From Gnetum montanum (lineage: Eukaryota; Streptophyta; Gnetopsida; Gnetales; Gnetaceae), in assembly GCA_015680685.1 (NCBI GenBank), contig MNCI01008925.1, positions 445,944-483,622 on the forward strand: a DNA stretch of 37,679 bases, written 5' to 3'. Below the pieces are notes generated by a model, which did no database searches, was not told the origin of the DNA, and worked only from the letters and a program-made list of their open reading frames with translations. Within the stretch, counting starts at the first letter, position 1. Each line of letters opens with the position of its first letter. Shown piece by piece: positions 7,569 to 16,951 of the stretch. The position numbers were made by a program, and so were the translations under genes.

Positions 7569-10373
7569 TCATATAGTTCCTGGTGGCGGTGGCTCCTCCA
7601 TAGGTGCTTTTCCCTTGTCTTGTGCTCTAGGCCTTGGGACTTGATGGTGTTGGAGTATGGCCTAGAGTCTCTCCTCTTGAGTTTAGGGATCTTGTGCCAT
7701 TCATGCTAATGTTCTGATGTTTGATGGAGTCAGCACCTCCCATGGGTAGGGTAGTTGTGAAAACATTTGATTTTCCTTAACATACTAGCTACAAATACCC
7801 ATCGTTCCTCCTAGTAGGCTCTGGCTTTGTCTTTGTATTCTTGAAAATCTACAAACTGTCAAGCCAAATCTATTGTGACACCTTTTTGGCCTTGGTAGTT
7901 TGCCTTCACCACATCAAGTTCAGAATTTGCAATCTCCATTTTTTGCAATATCTTCTTACGTTTTGCAAATTCTGTTTCATATTTGATGTAGGTGGTAGCT
8001 ACCTATTGTTTGAGCTCTATCCTTGAGTGCCTTACTGTTAACATAGAAAGGTTGGCATATTGGAGGTTTGCCAACTCCATGTATTTTGTCAGATCCTAAA
8101 TCTGCAGGTCCCGATTCTTAACTTCTGCCTAGTGGAAAAATGCGTATGTGTCCAATATGGCCCGCTAGTTAGTGTGTTGAGCACTGATAGCATTGATGTG
8201 GACCTTGGTCATATGGATCTCCTTCTCAAGGATCTATTTGTACATCCCCACCTAATCTCAGAAGTGCTCCTTTAGCTTTTCATGTCGTTTAGCCTCATTT
8301 TTCCATGCACTTATTTCGATAGTTGTCTTTTGACGGATAGCACGTACCTTCTCCATTAAGAGGGTTCAATTCTCCTTAGCTAAGCGACTTATGTCTTGGT
8401 TGACCTGGATGAATTATTCTTGCAACTGATGAAAGTGTTCCTCAAGAATATTCTTTTTCTTATCCACAGAGGTCAACCAAAGGTTATTAACAACAAGCTG
8501 CTTGTTCTCCTCTTGTAAGGCCTTAAGTGCCTTGATATGCGCATGAGTTTGCGCTTGTGTTGTAGATGCATCCAAAACAACCTTCTCTTTTTCTTTTGCC
8601 ACCTTTCTATTCTCTGTTAGTAGCTTATTTAGTTGCTTAGTTTTAAAATTATCCAGCTGGTCTACGGGAACAAATTACAAAGGGTCCCACTGTGCTACTT
8701 GTAGGGCCACGAGCTTTTCTTGTAATTTTTGCACCTCTGCTTCAGCATGCTCGACCATTACTTTTGTCAAGACCAGCTTTCCCTTAGTGGAAATGAGATC
8801 TGATTGAATTGTTATAACATCCTAAGGGATGTCAAACAGAGATGTCATTACTTATCCTGTTTGTAGCAATCGATCAAGCGCATCCTCATGTTCTGCAAGA
8901 GTCATTGAGGTTCCAACCAAAATTTGAGCATCCCGTGCTCTTGTGACATCTATCGATGGTACAACAGGTACATTAAACGATTCTTTAATGTGGTCTGCAG
9001 CCACTTTTGTAGCTCCCACTGCATCCTAGTGTTGCATGACCACCACTGTGGCCCCTTCACCAGTTTCTAATTGTACTTGGAAAGATGCAGCGTTTCCTGA
9101 GATCTGTTGTGACCAAATACTTTCCCCTCCTCCTATGTGGATGGACACTTCATCCCTTGTACAATCCAAATAAATCATGGGCTATATGGCATCATCGATG
9201 ACATGGAAGAGATTTGCATCATCACGACTTCCCCAACTGACCGTCTCAGCGATGCCCCTGAGATGGCTCATTGATGATCTGTAGTCTTGTAGTAGCGATG
9301 GTTGATCTTGGCCTGTGCTAGGCCCTACTTCCTATTGTTGGTTGGGTCCCATACTTGGAGGTTGGCTGGGTTCCATACTTGGAGGTTGGTTGGGTCCTGC
9401 AAGTTGAGTTGCAATTGGTCCAGCCATCTGTTCTTCTTCTTATTCTAGTCCCAACATCTCACCAATGATTTTCCTTGCAACTAGTGACTTTAACAATTTA
9501 GCATATAAAGCATGTTGGGTTTTTTGGAGGACATCATTAGTGTATCCTCTGATACCAGCACGTTGGCACAACCTCTTGATAAGGCAAGGAAAGGTCAATG
9601 CCATCATCCCTATCTTCCATTCCTTGAACCACCTCAGGATCTCTGTAGAGTATAGATGAGGTAGGTTAGCATCAACCTTTCCCATAAACACTACACATCC
9701 TCTTACTATTGAAATCCTTTTTAGGCCCTTCGTGGGAAAGAGGTGATACATTCCAATTTTGAAATAAATCCTCTTCCGTTGTCAATTCTCCAAATGTCTT
9801 ATCCCTGCCATATGTCCTTTCCAACCAAACTCATCGCACATCAGGGTCTAAATGAGTAGACAACTGAGCAACCTTGGGCCCTATATTTGGAAGGTTTAAT
9901 ACTTCCAAAATGGCATGCATAGAGAAATTGACTGTCACCCCACAAATGTTAATGGTGGTGCCTTGTTCTCTATTGTGCTAGAATTGGTACATTTCCCCTA
10001 GGTACCAGGCACCACTTTCAAAGAGGATAGGCCATAAGGGAGACCCTATGAGGTGATCCCTAATAGCCTCAGGAGCGAACTCTACAAAAGATTCAAATTT
10101 TAATTCCACAATCACCGTAGTGAATGTGGACCTTTCGTGGATAGCCTGAACACAATCTTGGGGCAACGTGAGATGCTATCCCTATCCAGGCGTTGTAGCA
10201 GCTCCTCCTTCTACCTGCTCGAACTGTATAGTAGCAGGGTCTTCTTGGTGAATGCTGAATGATTATTCCTCCTGCTCTACATGTTTTCCTACAAGGACTT
10301 TTTCTTCGCCTCTCCTAGGTTGTTTACTTCCACCTTGAGCAGGACCTTCCTATTGTCTACATTTTAGGGCCAT
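7569..10373 (-). pseudogene. Extra ORF of element A (unknown function, long coiled coil)
   Basis: Start ATG 10373-10371 after an acceptor-like GATTGCAG; end TGA at 7571-7569 after a Pro-rich tail (EEPPPPGTI); about 935 codons with many stops. The first 60-65 codons are polar and Gln/Glu-rich. Next comes a folded-looking domain with LPQDCVQAIHER, ICGVTVNFSMHAI and EVLNLPNIGPKV; such V.G..V.FS...I..VL.LP patterns recall the domain called 'putative plant transposon protein', from memory only. A 24-base repeat follows (9337-9408). The C-terminal half is Lys/Glu/Gln/Leu-rich coiled coil (for example KALQEENKQLVVNN). It lies between the internal promoter and the 3' LTR, the position of env-like or accessory ORFs. 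I see no transmembrane or signal segment, so env is not supported. B has a homologue of similar size, C a stub. Confidence 0.7.
9337..9408 (-). repeat. 24-base tandem repeat within the extra ORF
   Basis: Three units at 9337-9360, 9361-9384 and 9385-9408 (GTTGG(T/C)TGGGT...ACTTGGAG). In frame they encode a repeated octapeptide of the type GTQPTSKY. The unit length is a multiple of three, so copy number can vary without a frameshift. Confidence 0.85.
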
Positions 10374-10850
10374 CTGCAATCACATGGGGTCAAGCATTAG
10401 TAAGGTTGTTACCAAAGTTAGGTTATACCTTACTTCCTGCCTTAATTAATTTAATTTTATTATATCTTCATGTGATGTTTCCCGAATGATTATGATAGTG
10501 AGTCCTGTTACTTAGGTGGTTTTCCAATTTTATTTTCCCAGTGTACCTAGGCATGAAATTATTTTCGACACAATTGTTCTTAATGTTATAGTTAATTATC
10601 CTTGATAATGTCCTTTGGGCGATGATAGATTCCAAAAATGTTATGTGCTATTTAGCATGTGTCCCTGCCCCATGACTAAGTTGAACACTCATGGTTCAAG
10701 TAGGTTCAAACGGAATTAAAATCGGAGTACCAACAAGCGAGATATAGGTAGAAAAGCAAGGGTCACACAATCGCAAGTCATAGAGAAAAAATTTGAAGAA
10801 CTCCCCCACGTGAATTCTGGAAAATGATGTTAAGTGTTGTGGGGGGTCAC
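10374..10850 (-). other. Leader of the extra ORF with a possible 3' splice site
   Basis: About 480 bases between the internal TATA box and the extra ORF start, without coding sense. It ends, on the minus strand, in CTAATG...GTGATTGCAG directly before ATGG. That looks like a branch point and 3' splice site, and the inverted fragment at 6101-6118 keeps the same bases. In B the equivalent is TTGATTGTAG|ATGG (23575-23559). A spliced leader is inferred, not shown; I could not fix the donor. Confidence 0.4.
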
Positions 10851-10942
10851 CTTTTTATAGCTGTATGGGACATGATATCATGTACGATACATAGCATACG
10901 CGATATCGCGTCGGCCGTGATATCGCATACACAATATTGTGG
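10851..10942 (-). promoter_or_regulatory. Internal promoter of element A: TATA box plus five-unit palindromic array
   Basis: Minus-strand TATA box CTATAAAAAG at 10860-10851, preceded by degenerate 14-base units between 10870 and 10942: ATGATATCATGTAC, GATACATAGCATAC, GCGATATCGCGT(CGGCC), GTGATATCGCATAC, ACAATATTGTGG. This is the same module as in the LTR U3, placed inside the element before the extra ORF. The sequence around it is not LTR-like apart from this module, so it is not simply a nested LTR. B carries the same arrangement at 24091-24145. Confidence 0.7.
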
Positions 10943-12302
10943 CCCTGGTGATGTTGGGCATAATGAAAATTACCGAATTTTTAAGATTTTGTTTGAAATT
11001 GACATTGTAAACTTAGGACATGTGAGCATGGGTTAAAGGATTCTAGGGTAATTTAGATAGTTTTGAAGGCACAAATAATTATATGTGGGTGGAATTGATC
11101 AATAAAACCTCAAGTGGTAAGTGAGAGAAAAAGGCCATGCAATGGTACATAGGAATGTTATTATTTAGAGGGATAGTAGTAGGGAAAGAAAATTGGTTAA
11201 AAATATGCTAAGGGTAATAAATGGTGTGTGGAAGATGGATCATGAGTGAAAATTAAAAAAATTACGCAAGTGGGTCCTCCCCAAAGTAGGTTCCAACCTT
11301 TAATGCCCTTGCGTAACCATACTTAAAAGTGTCTGTGGGCACTAAAAGGGTTAAATGTAATCCACACTGATTCCATAAAACAAACCCATGTAAATATCAC
11401 CAAAATGAGATAAGAATTCTACGCTATATGAGACATGAGCTACAATTACACAAACAGTGAAATGAGATGAACTATAGAAGGGATTGGAGAGATTGGGACA
11501 TGAGGTAACTGATTTAGGGTACAATGAATCCTATGTGAAAAGCATGATTAATGTGTCATTAACCCGTTGTTCCAAGATTAGGACCAAGTCCATTCCTTTG
11601 ATCAGTGACATGGCATTGTTTCATCCTACGATGAGCAATTATGAGAGTACCAGAACAACAAGGCGTACGATCACTTGGCATTTTGTTCAAGGGAGGAGTG
11701 ATTTTTGCTTTGTGCAACTTTCTTTGTTTTTTTTTTCTCTTTTTTTTTCAATTGCTGAATCCAGAGAAGCTGCCAACCTTCAGGCATGGGTGCATGTCTT
11801 TCCAGTGGAACCCCCTAGAACAACATTGGATTTTTGAGTGCCCTTTTGATTACTCTTACTCCCATTTTTCTTTAGATCTACAAGGATCTTAGTACAATGA
11901 CGTTGCATGATAACTCCCATAGATGTCACCAAAGAGAATCCACAAGTCCCCTTGATGTCACACCCTAATCATTCCCTCTTGATCCATCCTTCTTCATTCT
12001 AGGTACAATGAACACAAAATTAATTTTACATTTCAAGGATATCAAGAATATCATTGTATCCTCGAACAGAACCTCTTATTTGTAGAATGGATGAGTGGGT
12101 GTAATGGGCTCACTATCCAAATAATTGATCACTCAAAACTCAATAACATAGAACACACCTCAACCAACGAGCCATATGAGTGTTTTATTCATAGATGAGA
12201 TTACTTATAAAAATGTAAAAGGATAGAAAGATAAAACAAGAAATTAAAAAATGAAAAACTGGAAAAAAAAGTTGTAAAATTAAAGAAAATGAAAGGTATT
12301 TA
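10943..12302. other. Non-coding spacer of element A between gag and the internal promoter
   Basis: This is where an autonomous Athila-type element would have RT, RNase H and integrase. None of their motifs is visible on either strand; the plus-strand open frames at 11484-11892 have no recognisable content. The spacer is alignable in patches with those of B and C, best around the hairpin at 11262-11316 and around the TACCC(A)TGC(C/T)TGA(A)G block (about 11775-11800). Confidence 0.65.
11262..11316 (-). other. Conserved hairpin in spacer, copy A
   Basis: Arms TTACGCAAG (11262-11270) and CTTGCGTAA (11308-11316) are perfectly complementary over 9 bp with a 37-base loop. A tenth pair would be G-T on the element's sense strand. 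The loop contains, in element sense, CCTACTTTGGGGAGGAC, which is also present in B and C. The role is unknown. Confidence 0.65.
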
Positions 12303-14303
12303 TTAATCTTTCTTATTATTAGAATGAGGGATATCCCCCATAACTAAACAGTTGAGGATGGCAAGGATTAATAAATGGAAGATGAGGATCCTTACATGTT
12401 GGAAATATTGGGACTCAGTCATAATTACCCCATTGGGCTCCACACACTTGGTTATAGTAAGCATAGTGGGGCAATTTATGAGATGTGGTTCCCAGATAAA
12501 GAGTTGACCCACTATGATATTTGGGAACGTTAGATGGTATGCAAGGATCGGGATGTTGCCTTCCATGACTATGTTCATTGGGCCGTATGGTTGTTGGAGT
12601 GTTGATTGGTGGCCTTGATGAAGTAACATGAGGCGTTGGATTTGAAGATAAGGGTGCACCACAGTGTTGGACTTCTATTGAGTTGAAGGATGTAGTGACC
12701 TTGGAATTGTGTTATCCCTTCTTAGGGTCATTTCTAAAGAAGGGACACCTTCGATGTTGCTGAGGTCTCTCACTGTTGTTGGCAATAGTAGCACAAGTAA
12801 CGTTTGGGGGTTGTTGCTGTGGTGTAGACACCTTAGGAATAGTTGGTGGCGATGTAGAAGGAGGGAAATGATGAGAATGTTGAAAACTAGGAGAAGTGTG
12901 ATTGCACAAGGCGGTGGTTGTGTTGAGGGCATGGGCTGATAGTATTGAGGAGAATGGTAATGCGACGAGATAGAGTATGTTGACCCAGTTGGGAAAACAG
13001 GATGTTGAACTATATAAGCGTTTGGATTCGGATGACGCGAAGGGTGTCTCTAGTTTAGGGATGGTTTCCCCAATGACTGGGATTGTTGGCACTGTGATCA
13101 AACATAGAATCTTTGTATGAACTCTAGATGGAATGTGCTTCCCCAATGCTCATTTAAATGTAACAAGATTGGGCATTGACCCTTGGGGTGATCGTATAAG
13201 AAAATGTTGCATTCATATGTATGATCAGTAGTTGAGCTCTTATTTTCTTCATTCCTTCTTTTCAAATGTCTAATGATATTTCATCCTGCTTCTTGGATTG
13301 TCAAAACTCTATCTCCAATAATATCGATATATTCTCCACACATTTTATGTGTCCATTCCAACATCTTATTAATCTTTGCCTCGACTTCCTCTAACGATTG
13401 TTGTACTGGCAAAGATGGTTTTTTCTCGTTGTGATAGGTTGATTTCTCCTCTTTATGATCGTGGACCTTTGTTAAGTTGAGATTTTGGTCCCATTGATGT
13501 TTTTCGACACTCTCCCATCTAGCCATTTCTCCTTCTTCTTTTGCTACCCACTTAATAAGCTCTTGGACTTGATGGGTTCATAGTTCATATAGTTGATCTT
13601 GGGCATACATCCCTAGGGTCTCTCTTGTTTCATCATGAAGTCCATCAATGATATGGTACATTAGCCTTTCCTCAGAGAACTCATGGCCTGGACAGTTGTT
13701 TAACAATGCATAATATCTTTCTAATGCCATGTCCAAGGATTCATGTTGTGCTTGTTTCCACTCTTGGATCTGTTTCCTCAAGGCTGACACTCTTGCAGAG
13801 GTTTGATATCTTTCACTAAATAGTTCTACCATTTTTGGCCAATGTCATATTGAATTTGGTTTTAATGATCTATACCATACTTTTGCTTGGCCAACAAGTG
13901 TCATAGGAAAGAGCTTGAGTTTTTTTCAACAGTTATAAATGTTGTTCCATGTACAGGCATCGTAGAAGGCTAGTAAATGTTGTTGCAGATCTAAGTCATA
14001 GCCTCCTGAGAAATTAGGGAAGTTGTTTAAATCGAGCCTAGCTAGAAAACTCTCTTTATGATGCCTACATGACATTCAAACAGCCTCTTGTATTTGCGTT
14101 AAGCTTGTAGTGGCCAGTAGGGTTTCATCATCATCTTGTAAGTTATGCTTTCGTGTGTTGGGATGACGTTGCTTTCGTTTATGTTTATAAGAAACCCCCA
14201 CCTTAGGTTGCGTACTCCAATCTTTATTATCATATAATTCGTTGGTTATCCAATGAATTTCCTCACTAGATATGGCATTATCGTAGTCTTGTAGGAGAGG
14301 CAT
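12303..14303 (-). pseudogene. Athila-like gag of element A
   Basis: Start ATG 14303-14301, about 120 bases after the primer-binding site. Capsid core in order: FLARLDLNNFPNF (about 14025), LKLFPMTLVGQAKVWYRSL (about 13880-13925), WPKMVELFSERYQTSARV (about 13790-13840), ESLDMALERYYALLNNCPGH (about 13690-13745), IIDGLHDETRETLGMYAQDQ (about 13590-13645). These match the Retrotrans_gag pattern LFPFSL.D.A..W...L / W..L...F..KF / ESL..AW.R...LL..CPHHG / FY.GL. A Lys/Glu-rich linker follows, then a degenerate zinc knuckle CNIFLYDHPKGQC (about 13175-13215) and a Pro/His/Ser-rich tail. No protease is recognisable behind it. Several stops and frameshifts. Confidence 0.85.
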
Positions 14304-14426
14304 GGTTGTGAAATTGTGTGTGAATATAGATGTGACTTTTTGTAATTATTTCTTCTTAAAAGATATATTGTTAATTCCTGTATAGAAACCTTGTATGACA
14401 TAACTAATCTAGATAACTAGCATCGA

Positions 14427-14444
14427 CCTTGGCAACGGTGCCAA
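14427..14444 (-). other. Primer-binding site of element A
   Basis: Directly inside the 5' LTR the sense strand reads TTGGCACCGTTGCCAAGG. The Athila-type site complementary to the 3' end of tRNA-Asp is TGGCGCCGTTGCCGGGGA; the match is good apart from decayed positions. This fixes the LTR end at 14445 and the element's orientation. Confidence 0.8.
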
Positions 14445-15235
14445 TGATGAGTGGCGAGGTACCCCTACACTCAACCATACGAATATGAGCGTTACACACC
14501 TGATCCTGTCGAACTCCGTAGATGGACTAGTTGTGGCATCTAGATAGTTAGCCTTAGGTCACAGTTCACTGTCTTCCCACACTAGTGTTAACTTTGTCAC
14601 ATATGGTTTAGTCCAGAGTGAGGTGTATGATGTGTTTCTACAGTAATGCTACTCCTGAGGATGATGGAAAATAATATTAACTAAACTAGGAGAGAGAGCG
14701 TGAGAGAGAATCTAAGCTAGCCTAAGTGCGATGAGCATCCATTCCTTGATCATCTGTACACATCTTGGACTTCATGCACACCTACCATTGGGATTACCAA
14801 GCGTAGATCCTAGGTACGCTACTAGGTTACCAAGTAGTCACACTTAAATGCTCATAATCAAGTCGTACTCATTCCGCGTCTAAGAGGAGTTTAGGGTGAG
14901 AAGATATTAACTAGGAAAGCAGTATATAATGATTAAATAATTAATTAATCTAAGTTAATGCTGCAATGATGAAGTAATCTCGATCTTTATTTCCAGTCAT
15001 GAGCATGTCCATGTACGTCACACTCGAATAAAGGTTCCGTACAATTACAATCGCCACATTGCGGGCATACATTGGGAGGAAAAGGGTTGAGAGAAAGAAC
15101 TACTAAAAAACTTAACACTTAAACTAAAAACTAACTTCCTTCCTAATTGATCTGTCTACCTCTTATTTATAGATGAGGAGATAGGCTACGATTTCGTGTA
15201 CGTAATATCGCTGTTGACTAAATGATGACTCATCA
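14445..15235 (-). repeat. 5' LTR of element A
   Basis: 791 bases from TGATGAG at 15235 to ...CTCATCA at 14445; the terminal inverted repeat is intact. It contains a degenerate TATA/array module (15171-15213) and one U5 repeat unit (about 14728-14760) that the 3' LTR has lost. The base after the LTR (15236) is the first base of the long direct repeat. Confidence 0.9.
15171..15213 (-). promoter_or_regulatory. TATA box and decayed two-unit array in the 5' LTR of A
   Basis: TATA box CTATAAATAAGA at 15182-15171. Array units ACGATTTCGTGTAC (15188-15201) and GTAATATCGCTG (15202-15213) are more decayed than their partners in the 3' LTR at 7356-7381, with palindrome symmetry broken in both. Confidence 0.7.
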
Positions 15236-15619
15236 ACCTAATTATTAAAGATTCTTATCTTAGTTGAATTTGAAAGGTTACGATTAAGTAGGCATCATTC
15301 TCTAATCATTAAAACCCATATCCCCTTTGATGTTTAACCCCAAATTAAGTTTTTAAGATATTTAGGATAAGCCTCAGTATTGTTTAAAAAATAATCTTTG
15401 AAGTCTCTAATGCCCAATCTAACTATGCCAATGCATTTGGAATATTGAACTTTGTTAAAACTGACTCTTCATTCATCAAAAAAGGCTTCCAAAATTAAAA
15501 TTTATGGTTTTTGGAAGTTGCAAAAAACTAGCATGCATTTTAAGAATTCTTGAAAGGTCAGCCATCCCAATGCTACTCCAAGACTAGTACACTTAATTAC
15601 AAAGTTTTTAATGTACCTT
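15236..15619. repeat. Long direct repeat, right copy (flanks element A)
   Basis: Second copy of 5699-6090, starting exactly at the LTR boundary with ACCTAATTATTAAAG. It continues past 15619 into sequence not present on the left. Removing element A, the filler and one copy would restore a continuous target running from 5698 to 15620. Confidence 0.85.
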
Positions 15620-16377
15620 CTACTAAACTACCAATCTGACCAGGTTAATCAAAGTTGACCAAAACTAAATATTTAAAGATATTCAATTTTTTATTTTAAA
15701 ACAATTCAAATTTTTCTTACCTAGGAATCAATAATACCCATAGTGTACACCACTATTGATACTTCCTCCTATCTTAAAACTCAACAGTGTGGCCCATGGA
15801 TTCCTGTGGGATGTACTAATGTTAGTACTCTCTACTGCTACAAGACTTGGTGGTGTGAGCCACCAATGCCCATAATGTCAGCTAGCCACTTGTACTTCCT
15901 ACTACCAAGATTTCTTGTAGAACTTTTGGGAGGTTGTGTAGGTAGTTATTAGAGGCTCTTAGGTGAGGATGGTGACTATGAATAGGAGGACATGTCGATG
16001 TGTAGCCTTGTTGCAATGATGCATTTATTATTGCATGGTCTTAGCCACAACAACATAGCTTCACTTGGTAATGGGGCTACTATTATGCAGCTCCTCCCAG
16101 TCATCCAAGGACATAACCCAAAGTTAGGGTTAAATTTTTTAAATATTTTTATTTAAAAATTTAAAAAATAAATAGAGGTAATTACCTTAATTTTTAATAA
16201 GAAAAAGGATTTGACTTTGTGGTTATTAGGCTAAGATTTAAGATTTAGGTTTAGTAGTAACAAGACTTGTATTTAAATCCTTCTCCAAATTTTTTAACCA
16301 TTACAATTTTTTTAACTATTTATTTTTTATTTTTAAATTAATTAACCTAGCATGGTTACCAAGAATCACAATATGTC
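15620..16377. other. No gene seen
   Basis: AT-rich, non-coding target DNA. An open frame at 15743-15952 has no recognisable content. An imperfect inverted repeat (ATCAATA near 15727 with TATTGAT near 15753) is the only structure noticed. It may be the 5' part of whatever element carries the ORF at 16952. Confidence 0.4.
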
Positions 16378-16735
16378 ACAAATCATACATCGGATCGAGA
16401 AGAAATTGGTACCATTGGAATTATCTTAAAGAGTACTATATGTTGAGCTTGAGTAATCTTTGGTATCTTGAACTTGAAATTTTCTAAAATAAAAAAATAT
16501 TACATGAAATTAGTGAAAAATAAAATTAATTGAATTAACTTCGCACACTCACCAACAATAATGATATCTCACAAAATGTGCATCAAATTGAGATGAAATT
16601 GGTACCATTTGAATCATCTTAGAGAGTATAACATGTTGAGCTTGAATAGTCTCTGGTATCTTGAACATGAACTTTTCTAAAATATAGCAAGCTCATGTAA
16701 ATTTAATTAAAAATAAAATTAATTAATCAGTTAAC
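16378..16735. repeat. Imperfect tandem duplication, unit about 190 bases
   Basis: The block 16378-16545 recurs at 16568-16735. Shared words include GAAATTGGTACCATT, TGTTGAGCTTGA, GGTATCTTGAAC, TTTTCTAAAATA and AAAAATAAAATTAATT. The copies are clearly diverged, so the duplication is old. It lies upstream of the plus-strand ORF remnant at 16952. Confidence 0.8.
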
Positions 16736-16951
16736 TAACAATTTTCAATTTTTAAATAGTGACATGAATTTCTAACTAGTAGTGACTGCTACATGATAAA
16801 ATAGTTCCCTTATCCTAAACTTCTACCTAACTGATATCGATTCTTTTTATAAATTAAGGCAAGCTACAAGGGTGCATTCTACATTGAAGCTAGTAGGCAA
16901 GGTTATAGTAACAAAAGAAGGTAGCAACAATTTAAGGAGAAGGCAACTAGC

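Larger units (their letters stand above)
6648..15235 (-). mobile_element. Element A: Athila-like LTR retrotransposon without pol
   Basis: Minus-strand element with 5' LTR 14445-15235, primer-binding site 14427-14444, gag 12303-14303, non-coding spacer with hairpin 10943-12302, internal promoter 10851-10942, extra ORF 7569-10373, polypurine tract near 7404-7412 and 3' LTR 6648-7403. I see no reverse transcriptase, RNase H or integrase motif. The two LTRs differ at about 65 of about 755 aligned bases by eye, so the insertion is old. The 3' LTR lacks its last 8-9 bases and is fused to inverted ORF sequence. The gag and the tRNA-Asp-like primer site place it near Athila; lack of pol makes it non-autonomous. 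Confidence 0.85.

Noticed and set aside
7569-10373. Extra ORF as an env gene
   Set aside because: No signal peptide, transmembrane segment or cleavage site can be seen; position alone does not support env.
10824-11036. Open frame over the internal promoter region of A as a gene
   Set aside because: It reads through the palindromic array in antisense to the element, has no homologue in B, and no domain; it is a chance open frame.
11484-11892. Two overlapping plus-strand open frames in the spacer of A as genes
   Set aside because: Antisense to the element, low complexity in the middle (poly-T), and not conserved in B or C.
12709-13146. Overlapping open frames on both strands around 12.7-13.1 kb as separate genes
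   Set aside because: They lie in the Pro/His/Ser-rich gag tail of A; only the minus-strand reading continues the gag and aligns with C.
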